NCBI GenBank assembly: GCA_029379385.1
Contig: CM055615.1
Span: 620,001 to 684,000 of the forward strand
Length of the DNA stretch: 64,000 bases
From: Quillaja saponaria
Taxonomy: Eukaryota > Streptophyta > Magnoliopsida > Fabales > Quillajaceae
Reading direction: 5' to 3'
Part shown: positions 24,332-35,800 of the stretch, piece by piece
Layout: the number at the start of each line of letters is the position of its first letter
Position numbering within the stretch: the stretch's first letter is position 1
Translations under genes and position numbers: made by a program
Notes under the pieces: generated by a model
Told to the model about the DNA's origin: nothing
The model's input: the letters and a program-made list of their open reading frames with translations, nothing else
The model's database searches: none

Positions 24332-26923
24332 TTAGCCATGAACTAAGGCTTCTCGTTGTTGTACTTCAACACCCTCCAAGGACCTTGAAGATTTTCTCCT
24401 ACTCAAAATTCTAGGAAGCTTGAATGCTGTATTGGCCCTAGACAATCCTTCAAGAGGTCTCAAGTCTTCCTTGGAGACTACTGTAGTCCCGCCAATAACA
24501 GAATCAGGGACTTGATTATTAAAGAATTTAGAGCCATGAGAAGCTACATGCTCTGCCTGCTTCACATTGTCCCCAGTCACCTTGGGAGCAAAATGGTTAG
24601 AAATAGGTTGGCTTTTCAGGAACAAACAAATGACTGCACAGTCATCAACCTTGGAATCAGGATATTTAAATCTCCAGGTCCGAACAGCATGCTTTACTAC
24701 CATTTTAGCTGCCATGGACTGCGTTGTTGCTGAAGCTACTATTCTTATTACTTCACTGTTGGATAGAACATCCCACACCTGCAAAAGAAAAACTCTTCAT
24801 ATGTTAGATGCTAACTTCTTCCTGTTTACAGTGGATTTTGTTACACGTACAACAATGCACTAAGATTTTATGGCTCAGCTGTTTACTTGATTGTACTATC
24901 AGATCAAATATTCATTAGCTTAAGGATCTCTTTTGCATTCTTAATTTGCTAACAGACAGGTCAAGTATCAAGTTTACAAATTAGAAAATGAATTTACATA
25001 AAATGGGAAAAAAACAGAACAAATAAATGAATGCTTTTCTCTTACCCCATCAGTTGCCAAAACTACAAATTCATCTTTGTCTGTTAGCTCCCTATAAGAC
25101 ACATCAGGAATAGAGCTTAGGCCATAATTTTTCAGGCAAAAATCTCCTAATGCTCTTGCCATAGCTAGTCCAGGGCAGTCTTCATCAGGCATCCATACTC
25201 TAGATACATCTGGTTCATTCGGTATTGCGAAAATTCTGCCCTTACAATTCTTGATTCTTTCAGCTTCAGCTGAGTGAGATTAAAGAAGAAATACAGGGTT
25301 ATTAGACTTTATAGGGGTTGTAGTTCGCTGAGGAGGTGAAGCCAATATTGAAACCTACCTGGAATATCTGGTTTCAAGTCCACAGTAAGTTGAATGGGAA
25401 TAAGTTGGTTGTTGTCTCCTCTTGTACAAAGAACAGCCCGAGAGTCTCCCACGTTGGCAATCATCAAGTGATTACCCTGCCATTTGAGAAAGAAAGATAA
25501 TTTTCCATCTTCTTGCTATGAAGCATTAGTTAAGGAGGCAGTGCAATTTTGTATGTCTAGTAATACCTGTTTAACAACAGTCACAGCAGTGCTACCACTG
25601 TAAAAGCTGTCAATGGAGGAATCCTGACTAAGTTTTTCATCCAGCTCCCCAAAAGACTTCACAAAACTGCCTTCCCAGGAAGCTAGGGACATATTGCATT
25701 TACTTCCATTGTTGTTGTAGTCATGACCATCAATATATTTGCATCCCTTAAGTTGTGACATTCTGATGGCTGCAGAGAGCCTCGAGGGTAAAAGGTCACG
25801 TACATGGCGTGCTACCTTGTGGCCGTGGGGACCATGTCCATCAAACACACCACAGAAGATCATACCTTTCTCACCAGCAAAGTCCTAATATTATTTCCAG
25901 GCAAATGTTAATAAACTTGTGTTTTGATGTCAATTGAGAAGCATTATGCTTTACATACTGTATATGTAAATGGCACCGTGAAAATGAAAGTTACTTACGC
26001 GAAATTACTTCTAAAAGGATACTTAAAAGCAAGTTAACAGAATACACTATTATCAAGCAGCTCTTACTCACACCACAATTTTTGTCTAGTAATGCATGGT
26101 TAAAAGCTAACATTTCAATCAGATTAACATCAACAAGATAAGATATGTGATATTCCTTCAGTTGGTGGGGAAGAAGATATAATCTCTATAATTGAGGTGA
26201 CTGTTTCATATAATCAGGACGGTCTTGATGCTTGTAAGGAGAGGGGTTGGGGGATAAAACCCGGCAGTCACCACCAGGATCGATCCCTATAGTTGAATTG
26301 TTTTGGACTTAAAGCCCGGTGCTTTTACCAAATAAACTAAGAACGTTAACCTTGTAGAAAATGACAGGTTAATAGAATGAAGAACCTAATAGCTACTAAA
26401 GAGGGGAAGAGGAAACCATAATGCAGATCATGATTGCATAAAAAAGGTTAATTACTCAAGCAACATAAACGTCATAACAAGAACATCCTCAATATATCAA
26501 AATCACCAAAAAATAACAATCAATAAGAATGATAAAACACTTCGAACAAATAGATTGCCCCGGAACCCATGCACCATGATACACAGACTTAGCCATTACA
26601 ATTAATTGGAATCTAAGAAAACCAGAAGAAATCAATGTCTAGTTATCTACAATGGATATCTAAGAAATGAGAATACAATTGTATAAGAAAAGGAACAAGA
26701 TTACCTCCCAAACTGTCATGGCGTCTTGATTGAATCCTTTTTTTCCTTGTTGGGTGTACATTGATACATACCTAGAAAATCCTCGCAATCTTGCTCGAGC
26801 TCCTCCATCTCTATACGTCACATCATTCCCGTCACTATCCTTAGACTCATTTTCATACATGTCGATGGCCACAGAACCTCCATATCTGCCACAACTAACT
26901 TCGTAACTACAACAGGTTCCCAT
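24332..26923 (-). CDS. Protein phosphatase 2C, Arabidopsis PP2C65-like
   Basis: Five exons in transcription order: 26923-26705, 25884-25567, 25476-25359, 25269-25046, 24778-24332. They give 441 residues. PP2C metal-binding and fold motifs are complete: GKKGFNQDAMTVWE, CGVFDGHGPHGHKVA, ANVGDSRAVLCTRG, GLAMARALGDFCLKNYG, VLATDGVWDVLSN and DDCAVICLFL. These fit an active Mg/Mn-dependent Ser/Thr phosphatase. The start chosen gives MGTCCSYE, an N-myristoylation site (Gly2) beside cysteines that could be palmitoylated, so membrane attachment is likely; an in-frame start further upstream would mask it. The closest family I recognise is At5g01700 (PP2C65), which has the same N-terminus type and the QGKKG-NQDAMTVWE stretch. 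The C-terminal tail after about residue 390 is Ser/Arg-rich and poorly conserved. Intron 1 may hold an antisense SINE. Confidence 0.93.
26155..26345 (-). mobile_element. Possible tRNA-derived SINE in PP2C intron 1
   Basis: On the minus strand GGTAAAAGCACCGGGC resembles a degenerate box A region, and GGGATCGATCC about 35 bases on resembles box B. A GC-richer body follows (GACTGCCGGGTTTTATCCCC). No clear target-site duplication or A-tail was found. Confidence 0.35.
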
Positions 26924-29002
26924 TCCTTGAATCCCACGTATAAATATAATTCCCAAACTGAGCAACCCCACAAAAATCCAGCATATACCCAATAAATTTC
27001 CTGAAGAAAGAACCCGTAAAGGAAAAATGGAATCTTTCCCAGGACCCAGAAAGGCTCAGGTTGATTAACAACGAGGAGAAAAAATTCAAGGTACAAGTGT
27101 ATAACTGATCTTTATTTATACAGAAGGCTGACATAGGCGCACAGACAGACGGCCTCAAATGGGTTAAGGACAAAGAATGCAACTAACAATCTGAAATAGA
27201 GAATAAAATCCGCCGTGGTACTCGTTAATTTGTATCTTGTTGGGTTTTGCTCTGAATTCTCAACGTGTCTATTTTTCGTAGAGAAAAATGAACGAAAATG
27301 TTCAAATGTGGAGACTTCTTTTCGTGGACAAAATGAAAGGGAGCGAAGAGACACGGGATTAATATTTATTTATAGTCATAATTACTATACTACCCATATT
27401 CGCAAGTTGTATAAATAATCTATTTTCCTTTTTTTCTTACCAAAAAGAAAATAACGAATTCTTATTAAGGCTTGTTCCCTTACGAGTCCTACTAGACAGA
27501 GTCAATTTTTTTTTTTTAAGTTTTCATCAATTGAACCAATAGATATTTTGTTTATAACATGATATAACTTTCAATTTTTATCAATTGAAGCAGTGACTAC
27601 AAGTACAAAGTTAGAAATGACAACTTCTATCTACCCCTTATCCCATCCAAGTACATATACTGTTTGTTATTTTATACATAAAATACTTTAATTTTGACTG
27701 ATTTGCTTGTAACAGTTTGGATAAGATGGTCCCATTAAACTCGAAGATTAAAAATGGAAGTTTCACAATCTTTCTTCTCACCTAGTGGGAGATACTTAAT
27801 AACCCAAGTAATAGAAAGTAGAAACATACAGTATTATGTGGCTTTTCTTCTCTATCTGAGAGGTTCTATTCTAGCTCCTTCTTCTACTTTTTGTTTACCA
27901 GCCTCCTTCCTTTGCAACGCCACTTGTGTTTTTACTTTCAATTGTAGCTTCTTTATCTGCCTTTATTTTTTGTTGCTTTTCCTTGGATAGCATCTATAAT
28001 TGAAAGTGAAATATACATCCAGCTAGATTGCAACTAATGATTGGGAATCTTTTATCATTTTCTTTGCTGTCACTTACCAGCACATTCTACCTACCTCTGT
28101 CCCATGCATCCAGTAAGTTCTGCTAGAACAACCAAGAGCCATTACAGATAATCTTCTATTTTGTATTGCTCAAAGTACACGACATTACAGAAAGAGGTGT
28201 CTCTTCTTCACCACATAATTGTCTCACATGATAACTGCTATTTAAAACTTCTTAAAAATTTGAAACTTTTAAAAAGGAATGAGCCAGACATGCTTGATGC
28301 TATCCCCACCATTTACAGATCAATGAAGCTGACAACAAACTGCTCAAGACACTCAAATCCATATTAAGAAAAACATGCAGAGCAATGCAGGCAATAGTAT
28401 CTTGATAAAATAAGCAATTGATTCGTGTCATATCCGATACCGTTTCAGTGTCCATGCTTCATAGTAATCAGCAGAGTAGCCTAGCAAAAGAAGAAAAGAA
28501 AAGCACCAACATAGTATATGAATTGTGATCTAAATCTGGTAATAGGATGATTTTCCTTTGGGGAAAAACAAATCAAAATTTATAACTTCAATAGGTTGGT
28601 TATTTCAGGGATGATTTTCCCTGAAGGTTCGCATGCATATAGAATTGCAAGTTTGTGTTGGAAAGTTTATGTGCCAACACGCCATAAACTCTATTATCAT
28701 AGCTAATGCAGTGTCACAAAGTGTCCAATCAGAATTTTCCGTTTAAATTAGAATTGACAGTTCTATGAAAATAGTGTCCATAAGCACAATGAAAAGTTCA
28801 TCACTACCAAAATCATAGACAACGACATGCACCTATACAAGGCAAAAGGGAATTTGTATTTCATTTTCAGGTGCATTTCTTCAACAAACATATCTGGACA
28901 AGGAAAAGAACTGCATCTGCTCTATTGGGGAAAAAAAAATTAACATCTATGAGGAAGAAAAAGAAGTTGCCGTAAATGTATAACTTGTTAGCAATCAGGC
29001 AG
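26924..29002. other. PP2C 5' region and spacer to the methyltransferase gene
   Basis: 26924-27350 is probably the PP2C leader and promoter. The rest shows no gene. The last 150 bases before 29003 are likely the methyltransferase 3' UTR. Confidence 0.45.
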
Positions 29003-30541
29003 TTACCACCATTGATGAACAAGAACTCCACTTTTTCTAAGAGAAGTGAACAGCTCCAAGCATTGGCTATATGTTTTCTCATACTTTGCACTCCTCTGTC
29101 CAGGGCAACATCTTTGCCACCTATTGTAATGACATTCAAGAAAAATCTCATCTACCAAACAAATAGCTCCAGTTTCAAACAGTTTTGGAATCAAATCAAA
29201 TTCAGTTCCTTCGACATCCATTTTCATCACAACAAAGTCTTTCTCCGACACCGTATTCTTCAACCAATTTGCAAAATCAAAGCCTTTAATCTTCTCCACC
29301 TCTCCATCAAAATCACCAGAGGAGTCCAATGGTTGAATCCTGCCCATCCCTCTACCTTTATCTTGAACTTTCTGACCCGGGTCTCCATTAATTTCAAAGG
29401 TCAATGTCTCATTCCTCACCCATGCAGCATAAGGCAATAAGTTCACTTTCTTTTTCAATCCATACTCTTGGTGAAAAGTCTTATCGGCCTCAATTGCATA
29501 CACTTCAAAGGTCTTATTCTGCTTTGGGTATTGTTTCTTGAACCAACTCCCTATACTAGAGCCATAACTTCGAGCTCCAACATCCACATACACATACCTA
29601 TGCTTAAAGCTGATATCAACCATTGATGGAAGATACTTTATGTTCTTTACGTTCCTCTTCAAAGTTAGCCAAGGCTTCAATGGCTCCTCTATAATTAGAG
29701 GCTCTGCATTTCGAACTATTTCTTGTTTATAACCCGGAACGGAGCACTTACCATCAGAACTGTCATCTAGTTTTTTAACCTCATGACCATCACCTTGTTT
29801 TCTCAAAACAATTTCACGAATATCAGGCATAGATGAATCAAACCCATCTAAATCATGCGATTTCACTAATTGACAACAATTAAACAAGTCAAGGAATGAA
29901 CTGAAACTATACGTATCTTTAGCCTTTATATGGACTACCACAAACCCTTCGGGTTTAAGCGTCCGAGCAATCTCAGCAGCAAAATCTGATGGTCGCAATG
30001 ACATGTCCAGCCGACCACCGCCGCAGAAAACAAAGTCAAATGTATTATCATCAAATGGTATTCGATGTCCCTCACCTTTAATCAACAGAGGCTTCGATGC
30101 TTTCTTCGAAATCCCAATTGAATCCGAAACCCCAATCTCTTTCAATGCGTAAACCTCGTGACCAGTAGGCGTCTCCACACACAATGACTTCGATGCCGGC
30201 GAAAGATACCCTTCGGAGATAAGGTCTTGAAACACAGAAGAGTAGAAATGGACGGACTTGATCCAATCTTTGCTGGTATAAAGGTCCGACCGCGTGGGCT
30301 CGTCTACAGTTGATCGAACGGCGTCGTGTGATGCAATAGCCGAAACTCCCGGTCCGAAGCCGGCGATAACAAAATTAAAACCCTCCGGCATGGAAAAGAA
30401 ACAGAAGTCGCCGACATTACAAGACTCACCAGTGATGGTAACGACGTAAACGAATCGGACGACTATTAAGAAAACGCCGAACAAAAGTAACCGTACCAGG
30501 ATATTTCTGAGAAAGCTGGGCTTGCCTGTGGGATGCTCCAT
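29003..30541 (-). CDS. Type II membrane protein with FkbM-type methyltransferase domain
   Basis: An intronless frame of 512 residues. A single hydrophobic anchor lies at about residues 13-34 (NILVRLLLFGVFLIVVRFVY) after a short basic N-terminus, which suggests a Golgi/ER type II protein. A first Rossmann-like segment resembles Methyltransf_11 (RIPFDDNTFDFVFCGG, ARTLKPEGFVVVHIKAKDTY at about 160-215). A C-terminal FkbM-like domain starts near 318 (YVYVDVGARSYGSSIGSW, VYAIEADKTFHQEYGLKKK, VVMKMDVEGTEFDLIPKL, DEIFLECHYNRWQRCCPG). The methyl acceptor is unknown. It matches the type I associate with Arabidopsis At5g01710, which also sits between a PP2C and an FBL3 gene. The leader contains three small upstream ORFs. 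Confidence 0.88.
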   Translation of the reverse strand: MEHPTGKPSFLRNILVRLLLFGVFLIVVRFVYVVTITGESCNVGDFCFFSMPEGFNFVIAGFGPGVSAIASHDAVRSTVDEPTRSDLYTSKDWIKSVHFYSSVFQDLISEGYLSPASKSLCVETPTGHEVYALKEIGVSDSIGISKKASKPLLIKGEGHRIPFDDNTFDFVFCGGGRLDMSLRPSDFAAEIARTLKPEGFVVVHIKAKDTYSFSSFLDLFNCCQLVKSHDLDGFDSSMPDIREIVLRKQGDGHEVKKLDDSSDGKCSVPGYKQEIVRNAEPLIIEEPLKPWLTLKRNVKNIKYLPSMVDISFKHRYVYVDVGARSYGSSIGSWFKKQYPKQNKTFEVYAIEADKTFHQEYGLKKKVNLLPYAAWVRNETLTFEINGDPGQKVQDKGRGMGRIQPLDSSGDFDGEVEKIKGFDFANWLKNTVSEKDFVVMKMDVEGTEFDLIPKLFETGAICLVDEIFLECHYNRWQRCCPGQRSAKYEKTYSQCLELFTSLRKSGVLVHQWW

Positions 30542-30663
30542 GGCTGTTTCAAATAAATCCTTTGAGGAAATAAATTAAATAAATTAAATGATAAATTTTG
30601 GTTTGCTATTTTAAGAGAGAGGGAGAGGGTAGCAAAGAAAAAAATCGAAAGTCTGAAAATTTG

Positions 30664-30783
30664 TTAACGGGAGCAGAAACGAGCGGAGGTGTGATTGGCT
30701 CCGATAAGAGCTGATGTTGTGGAGGAAAGAGGGATAGAGATTGTGAAATAGAGAGGAAAATGACGGGCAAAAGTGGAAGACAT
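30664..30783 (-). promoter_or_regulatory. 39-codon upstream ORF in the methyltransferase leader
   Basis: The ATG at 30783-30781 opens a 39-residue frame ending in TAA at 30664, 122 bases before the main ATG. The peptide is Ser/Thr-rich and ends SALIGANHTSARFCSR. Conserved peptide uORFs have been catalogued upstream of some Arabidopsis methyltransferase-like genes, but I cannot confirm from memory that this family is among them. Confidence 0.5.
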
Positions 30784-30795
30784 GGCAGTGATTTT

Positions 30796-30860
30796 TTAGA
30801 GAGAAGAAAGCCACCAAGAGTTTTTCTTCTTCATGGGGTGCTGAGGCTTGAGGAAGCCAT
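30796..30860 (-). promoter_or_regulatory. Two further short uORFs in the methyltransferase leader
   Basis: A 9-residue frame (30860-30831, MASSSLSTP) overlaps by 4 bases a 12-residue frame (30834-30796, MKKKNSWWLSSL). Both precede the 39-codon uORF if transcription starts upstream of 30860. Confidence 0.4.
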
Positions 30861-30892
30861 GGCTGAGTTTGAGTTTGAGTTTGAGTTTGAGT
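30861..30892. repeat. (GAGTTT)n microsatellite in the methyltransferase leader/promoter
   Basis: Four consecutive GAGTTT hexamers on the + strand, seen as CTCAAA repeats in the transcript direction. Confidence 0.8.
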
Positions 30893-31004
30893 CTGTGACT
30901 GAGCGTGGGATGTTGGTATTTGAGAATTGAGTTATGAGGATAGTGACCGGAAGAGCCGGTTGCCATGCGGAGACGAAGCGGATAGAGCTGCGCTAACCGA
31001 GTAA

Positions 31005-31060
31005 TTTAAGTGGGACCCACGTACTGAATATTTTTAAGTGGGACCCACATACTGAATATT
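31005..31060. promoter_or_regulatory. Tandem 28-bp repeat carrying two TCP-like sites
   Basis: Two adjacent 28-bp units (31005-31032, 31033-31060) differ at one base. Each contains GTGGGACCCAC, which includes GGACCCAC, the class I TCP consensus GGNCCCAC. They lie 460-520 bases upstream of the methyltransferase start codon. A third GGACCCAC is at 31545-31552. Confidence 0.65.
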
Positions 31061-32849
31061 TTGGGGGCGGGGACATGTTACATGGCAACTTGCAAAAACC
31101 AGAGGGAAATGATGTTTCGTTAACTGATTCTGATGGTAAGTCATGGTTTGATGGGCGATAATTAAAATGAAAGATGAGTTGGGATGATCGAATTCATGTG
31201 GTCCTGGAAAATTGGACATGCTGTTCATTCTTAGGAATTATCTCATTTCTACCAAGATTCTAGGATTATTTAGTTAATATATTAATTAATTATAATTTTA
31301 GTATTAACACAAAATCGGTATGTGATAGCTCCACCCTTTGTTTTTATTATTATTATTTTTTTTTATAGCTGATGATAGCTCATATGTGAAGGAGGTACCA
31401 TGGCTGAGTGGCTCACCTGTTCAGCCGGTCACATGAGGTGGAAAACAAGAACAAATCCTATGGGCTCACCGAGCGCCGTAGTAGCCGTTGTAAGCTTTTT
31501 CTGACAAAATGACCAGAATACCCTCACTTGCTACAGGTCTGTCAGGACCCACACGGCCGTTAGTTTAGAACTTCCTACTGCTGGGAATCGGAGCTCGACT
31601 AGAAACTCTTACGAGTGCCACGTGGATGGTGAAGGTGAGGCCCACTGCCCATTCAGTCCCATTGGGCGGCTTCAACTTCTTTTCACGGCATGGCAGTTTT
31701 CTGAGTCTGAGACCGTTGGTTGTTCTTTTTACACTGTACATCATGTGACAATTATTTTTAAGTGCATGTGATTCAAAAATGTTTCATCTTTGTATTATTG
31801 GCCCCATATTAAACCAACGCTAGCTAGCTAGCTGCCTTGTTTTATATTCTTATATTCTAAATAAACATATTTTCTTTCTGAAATTCTTGTGCCTAATTTA
31901 TACGAGTTCTTCCAATCTTCTCATTTTGCTTTTTTGTTAGGTTTTCTGATAACAACAACAAACATGCACTATAACAATTAACGATTCCTTAACCACATAT
32001 TTACAAACTGATTCTTAATCATCATAATATTAAATTCCTTTGAGAGACTAATTAATTATACAATACCAAAAGTTAACACGTGAGAGACAAATCAGTTCAG
32101 CTTATAAATACAATGCCATAACCATCAGGTATTAATTATCATCAACAAATTTAAATAAATAAAGATAACTCATTAAGAAAATGTTATTTGCAGGGAATAA
32201 ACTAAAGTAACTTAACTCAAGTCAACAACACCTACCCACCCATCATAAGACTGCCAATGGACCCTCAAAACACATGAATTTGGTTAGTTGGTTTGGTTGG
32301 CTGGTAAACTAACCAATTAAGCCAATTTGAGCTACCCACTACACAAATTGGAAGATGTGTAGGTCTGCAAATTCAATTTATTGGGGTGGTCGGTGCCCTT
32401 TTTCTTTTTGGTTGGAAAAGGTGCTCTTTTTCTATTTATAATTCTAATCCTTTCTCCAGGTCAACATCTTGGAACTAAAAAATTTGCCTAAGTCATTTTC
32501 TTTTAAATAACAATACCATTGTTCGCTTGCAAATTGCAATTTGAAACATCTCACATGAGCATCTACATGTTTTCTAGGAGCCGCTGCCCAGAGCAAAGAT
32601 AGTTCAAATTTGTTCCAAAACAAGCTAAAACCTAAGATACATGGTTCATTAACATATTTGGTAACATCAAATCACCAATTAGACCTAATGTAATCCATCA
32701 TACCTTGTCATAAATGAGATTTCAATCACATTATACTACCAAACAACAAAATGTTTGAAAAAAAAGCATCCAGCAGGCCAGAATTCTTGTTAAATATAGG
32801 AATTATCTGTCCCCAAAAAGAGGGAAAACTGAACCTAGTGTAGCGTTGC
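31061..32849. other. Spacer between LSM5 3' end and the methyltransferase promoter
   Basis: No gene seen. 31380-31720 is relatively GC-rich with GGCCCAC-like elements and may be promoter DNA. 31730-32849 is AT-rich. Confidence 0.4.
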
Positions 32850-35800
32850 TCATTCTGGATCAGGTGAACCACCAGGGACCAACTGCATTGAAGTCAATAT
32901 TAGAAGTTAGAACCGTTAGCTTAGGTTGAAGATAAATGATGATCCTCTAGAACTAGTCATAAGAATAGAACATAAAAGTATTATAAATATGGGACTTCAG
33001 AATTGTTTTTGTCCTAGGTTCATGAATGCCCGGTAATGAATTGCACTCTTGAACTCTAGCAACAAAATTATCAATCTCATAAGCAACTCATGACTTGGGA
33101 CTTCTGAATTACAACCGATTTTACGATGAAAAATCCGGGAAATTTAAAATAATAGTCTTCCACTTACAATGGCTATGTTGTTTCCGTTGAGTAAGATCTG
33201 ATCCAACTTTGTTATACGTCTCCCTTCTGAAGTAATCTCACTGTAATAAGATAGAAAACAAAGCATGATGGAAGTATTTTGGTAGGCTCCATACACAAAG
33301 GGATCTCATGGTAAAACCAACAATTTTATTTTCCACCCTCAATCATAAATAGAGAGTAATGCCAATAGGTCCCGAAGTCATATCATTAAAGCATAATGTA
33401 AGGTTTTACAATCAACGAAGCTCACCAAAACAACATAATATATATATATATACACTCATACCAAGTAACTTTGATGGAAATTACCAAGTCTGTCAGGAAT
33501 AAAATCAACCAAATAACAGATGACCTCCACCAACACTATCACATTTTCTTTTTTACCATAAAATGGCCGTCAAAGAGAACTGACTGATGAAAAAAAGAAT
33601 ATTTACAAGCAACAGATCAGATTAACCCCTTAATCTTCTCGCTGCAGCAGCTGGAGGGAGACCATATAAGAAGGCTGGAGATAGAGGTGATGCTGACAGC
33701 AAAAGGGTTCACAAAGGAAAGTCCAAAGTGCCTGGAATTATTAACTTTTGCCCCACAATTTTTCTTTTCTTTTTGGTGGAACTGTTTGGGATTCAGGACT
33801 TAGTTGAGTTGGGTATTGGTCAACTGTTGATTCAAGGCCTAAGTGTTACATTCAATAGGGTTATTAGTTGCCTCTACATTATATTGTATGGTTCTTATCT
33901 TCATTATGTTACTGACTCAGTCTTATTTAATTCCCTTTAATTCTCATAAGGTATATAGTTATTTCAAAATTTCCTTGATCTCAGCTGCAGTCAAGCCCCT
34001 GGTCTTATTATGTATCTTGTCGTGTTGAGTTTTAATCTTCACTAGCTTCAAGTTTAGTTTTGGCAGCTTTTGTATAAAAACTCTATAATCTTTACTAGCT
34101 TCTTCAAGTTTAATTTTAGTACACTCTTTACATATTGAAACAAAATTTGTTGAATAAAAAAACTTAAGGGAATACACCAAAGAGAGCTAATCCATGTATA
34201 AAGGATATTACACAAAGAGAGACCTAAAGGCACGAAAAAGAGGAAAACAGGAGCAGTAGGAAGCAAAAGAAAATAAAATATAGCAGTAATCTAAGAAATA
34301 TAGAACAGAACAAGAAGAATAAAAAAATGAATGTGGTGAGATTCCGATGATAAGTCAAAACCAATAAGCATTGAAAGATATTGCAGCTTTAATACACCCA
34401 CAGAGCACTGTTGAACATCAAACACCCAATGGTTTCCTTTCAACCAGAAGATAGCATATGATTTGAAGTGTATCAGATGATCTCCAAATGGTTACCAAGA
34501 ATCCCATTCTCCAGCCTTTTCTCAGCTCCTTTGGATACAATTATTTTCCTGTCTTCATTATTGTGTCAAGCTTCGGGAAAGTTCAAGGAATTTACTTCAT
34601 TGACTAAACAGCAGGATGGTAAGCACTTCAATAATAGTTGATCTTTAATTCTTTTTCTGTTTGTTTGTTACTTTTTTACTAGGAGAATTCCTTATCCAGT
34701 TCATTGTACTCTTTTCCTTTTTATTTTTTCTTCTCTTAATATAGTCTATTTTTCTATCCAAAAATAAAAACTTAGCAAACAAACAATGAAAAAGAAGATG
34801 AACAACAATGTCCCCACTACTCCTGAAATCAATGGAGGAGTTAGAAAATTTTAGAAACCATGTATTACTTCCCTAATCTTGAAATTCTGCATATAATTTC
34901 AATTTTCAAGCATTTTCCAGATATTTCTCCAACCACTATAATCTCTCAGTTTCCTCTACCTTCAGAACCCCAAGCTTCCTAAATCTTTTTCAGCCTCTGA
35001 AATCCCTTAGTTTTCCATGCTTTCAAAACCTGAAATTACTAATCCAACAAGATAAAGCCTAAAAACACAATCTTTTATGGACTTTAAAAAATATACTGTT
35101 CATCCATCAGTAAGCTGTAAGCAGTAACTACTCAAAACATCAAAGTCCACACTCCATAGTGTTCATGTTAAGAGACCTGGAACAGATGTGACTCTAGTAG
35201 TCCCTGTTTTCCTATGCTTTGTTTGCAAACTAAACTTTCTTGTCATCCCATAGATAAGCCACCCTCCATGCTCCATAAAACTTTTACACTATTTATATCA
35301 TTATATGATACACTCATTATCATAGAACAAAATGGAAAATTGGGAATTTTGTAAAAAGAATCTATGCGCATTGTAAAAAATCATAAAAGAAAGGACGAGT
35401 TTCTTGCTTTAGTCTGGAACAGACTTTGCGAGAGGCCCAGATTAAAGAAAAATTGTTTCATATTTTATTTTTGGAGATGATTAGCAGGTTATACTCAAAG
35501 CTCTACTTTTAGATGCCCAGTTTTTGAACTCTGTTAAAATTCAACTTATCATCTAGTGTTGTTTTGACATTTGCTAATTGTTTCGAAACCTCAAACCCTT
35601 ACACAGTATATGTCTTGTTAGCAGTCCAGTGGAAAGGCATTTGGCATTTACAAGTTGCTAGAGCTTAAGCCTCAGAGCTCAACACCAAGCTATATCACCA
35701 GTTGGAAACAGCTATATAGTATATGTACCACAACAAACTATAATCAAGACTCAACGGAGGCTTACTGTTCAAGCCTTTCTCCAACCAAAAACCTACTATT

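Noticed and set aside
30611..30817. 68-codon minus-strand frame in the methyltransferase leader
   Set aside because: It begins with TTG, not ATG, and overlaps the better-supported 39-codon ATG uORF in another frame.
31390..31450. TGGCTGAGTGGCTCACC, resembling a tRNA box A
   Set aside because: No box B or cloverleaf partner follows at the right distance, so neither a tRNA nor a SINE is supported.
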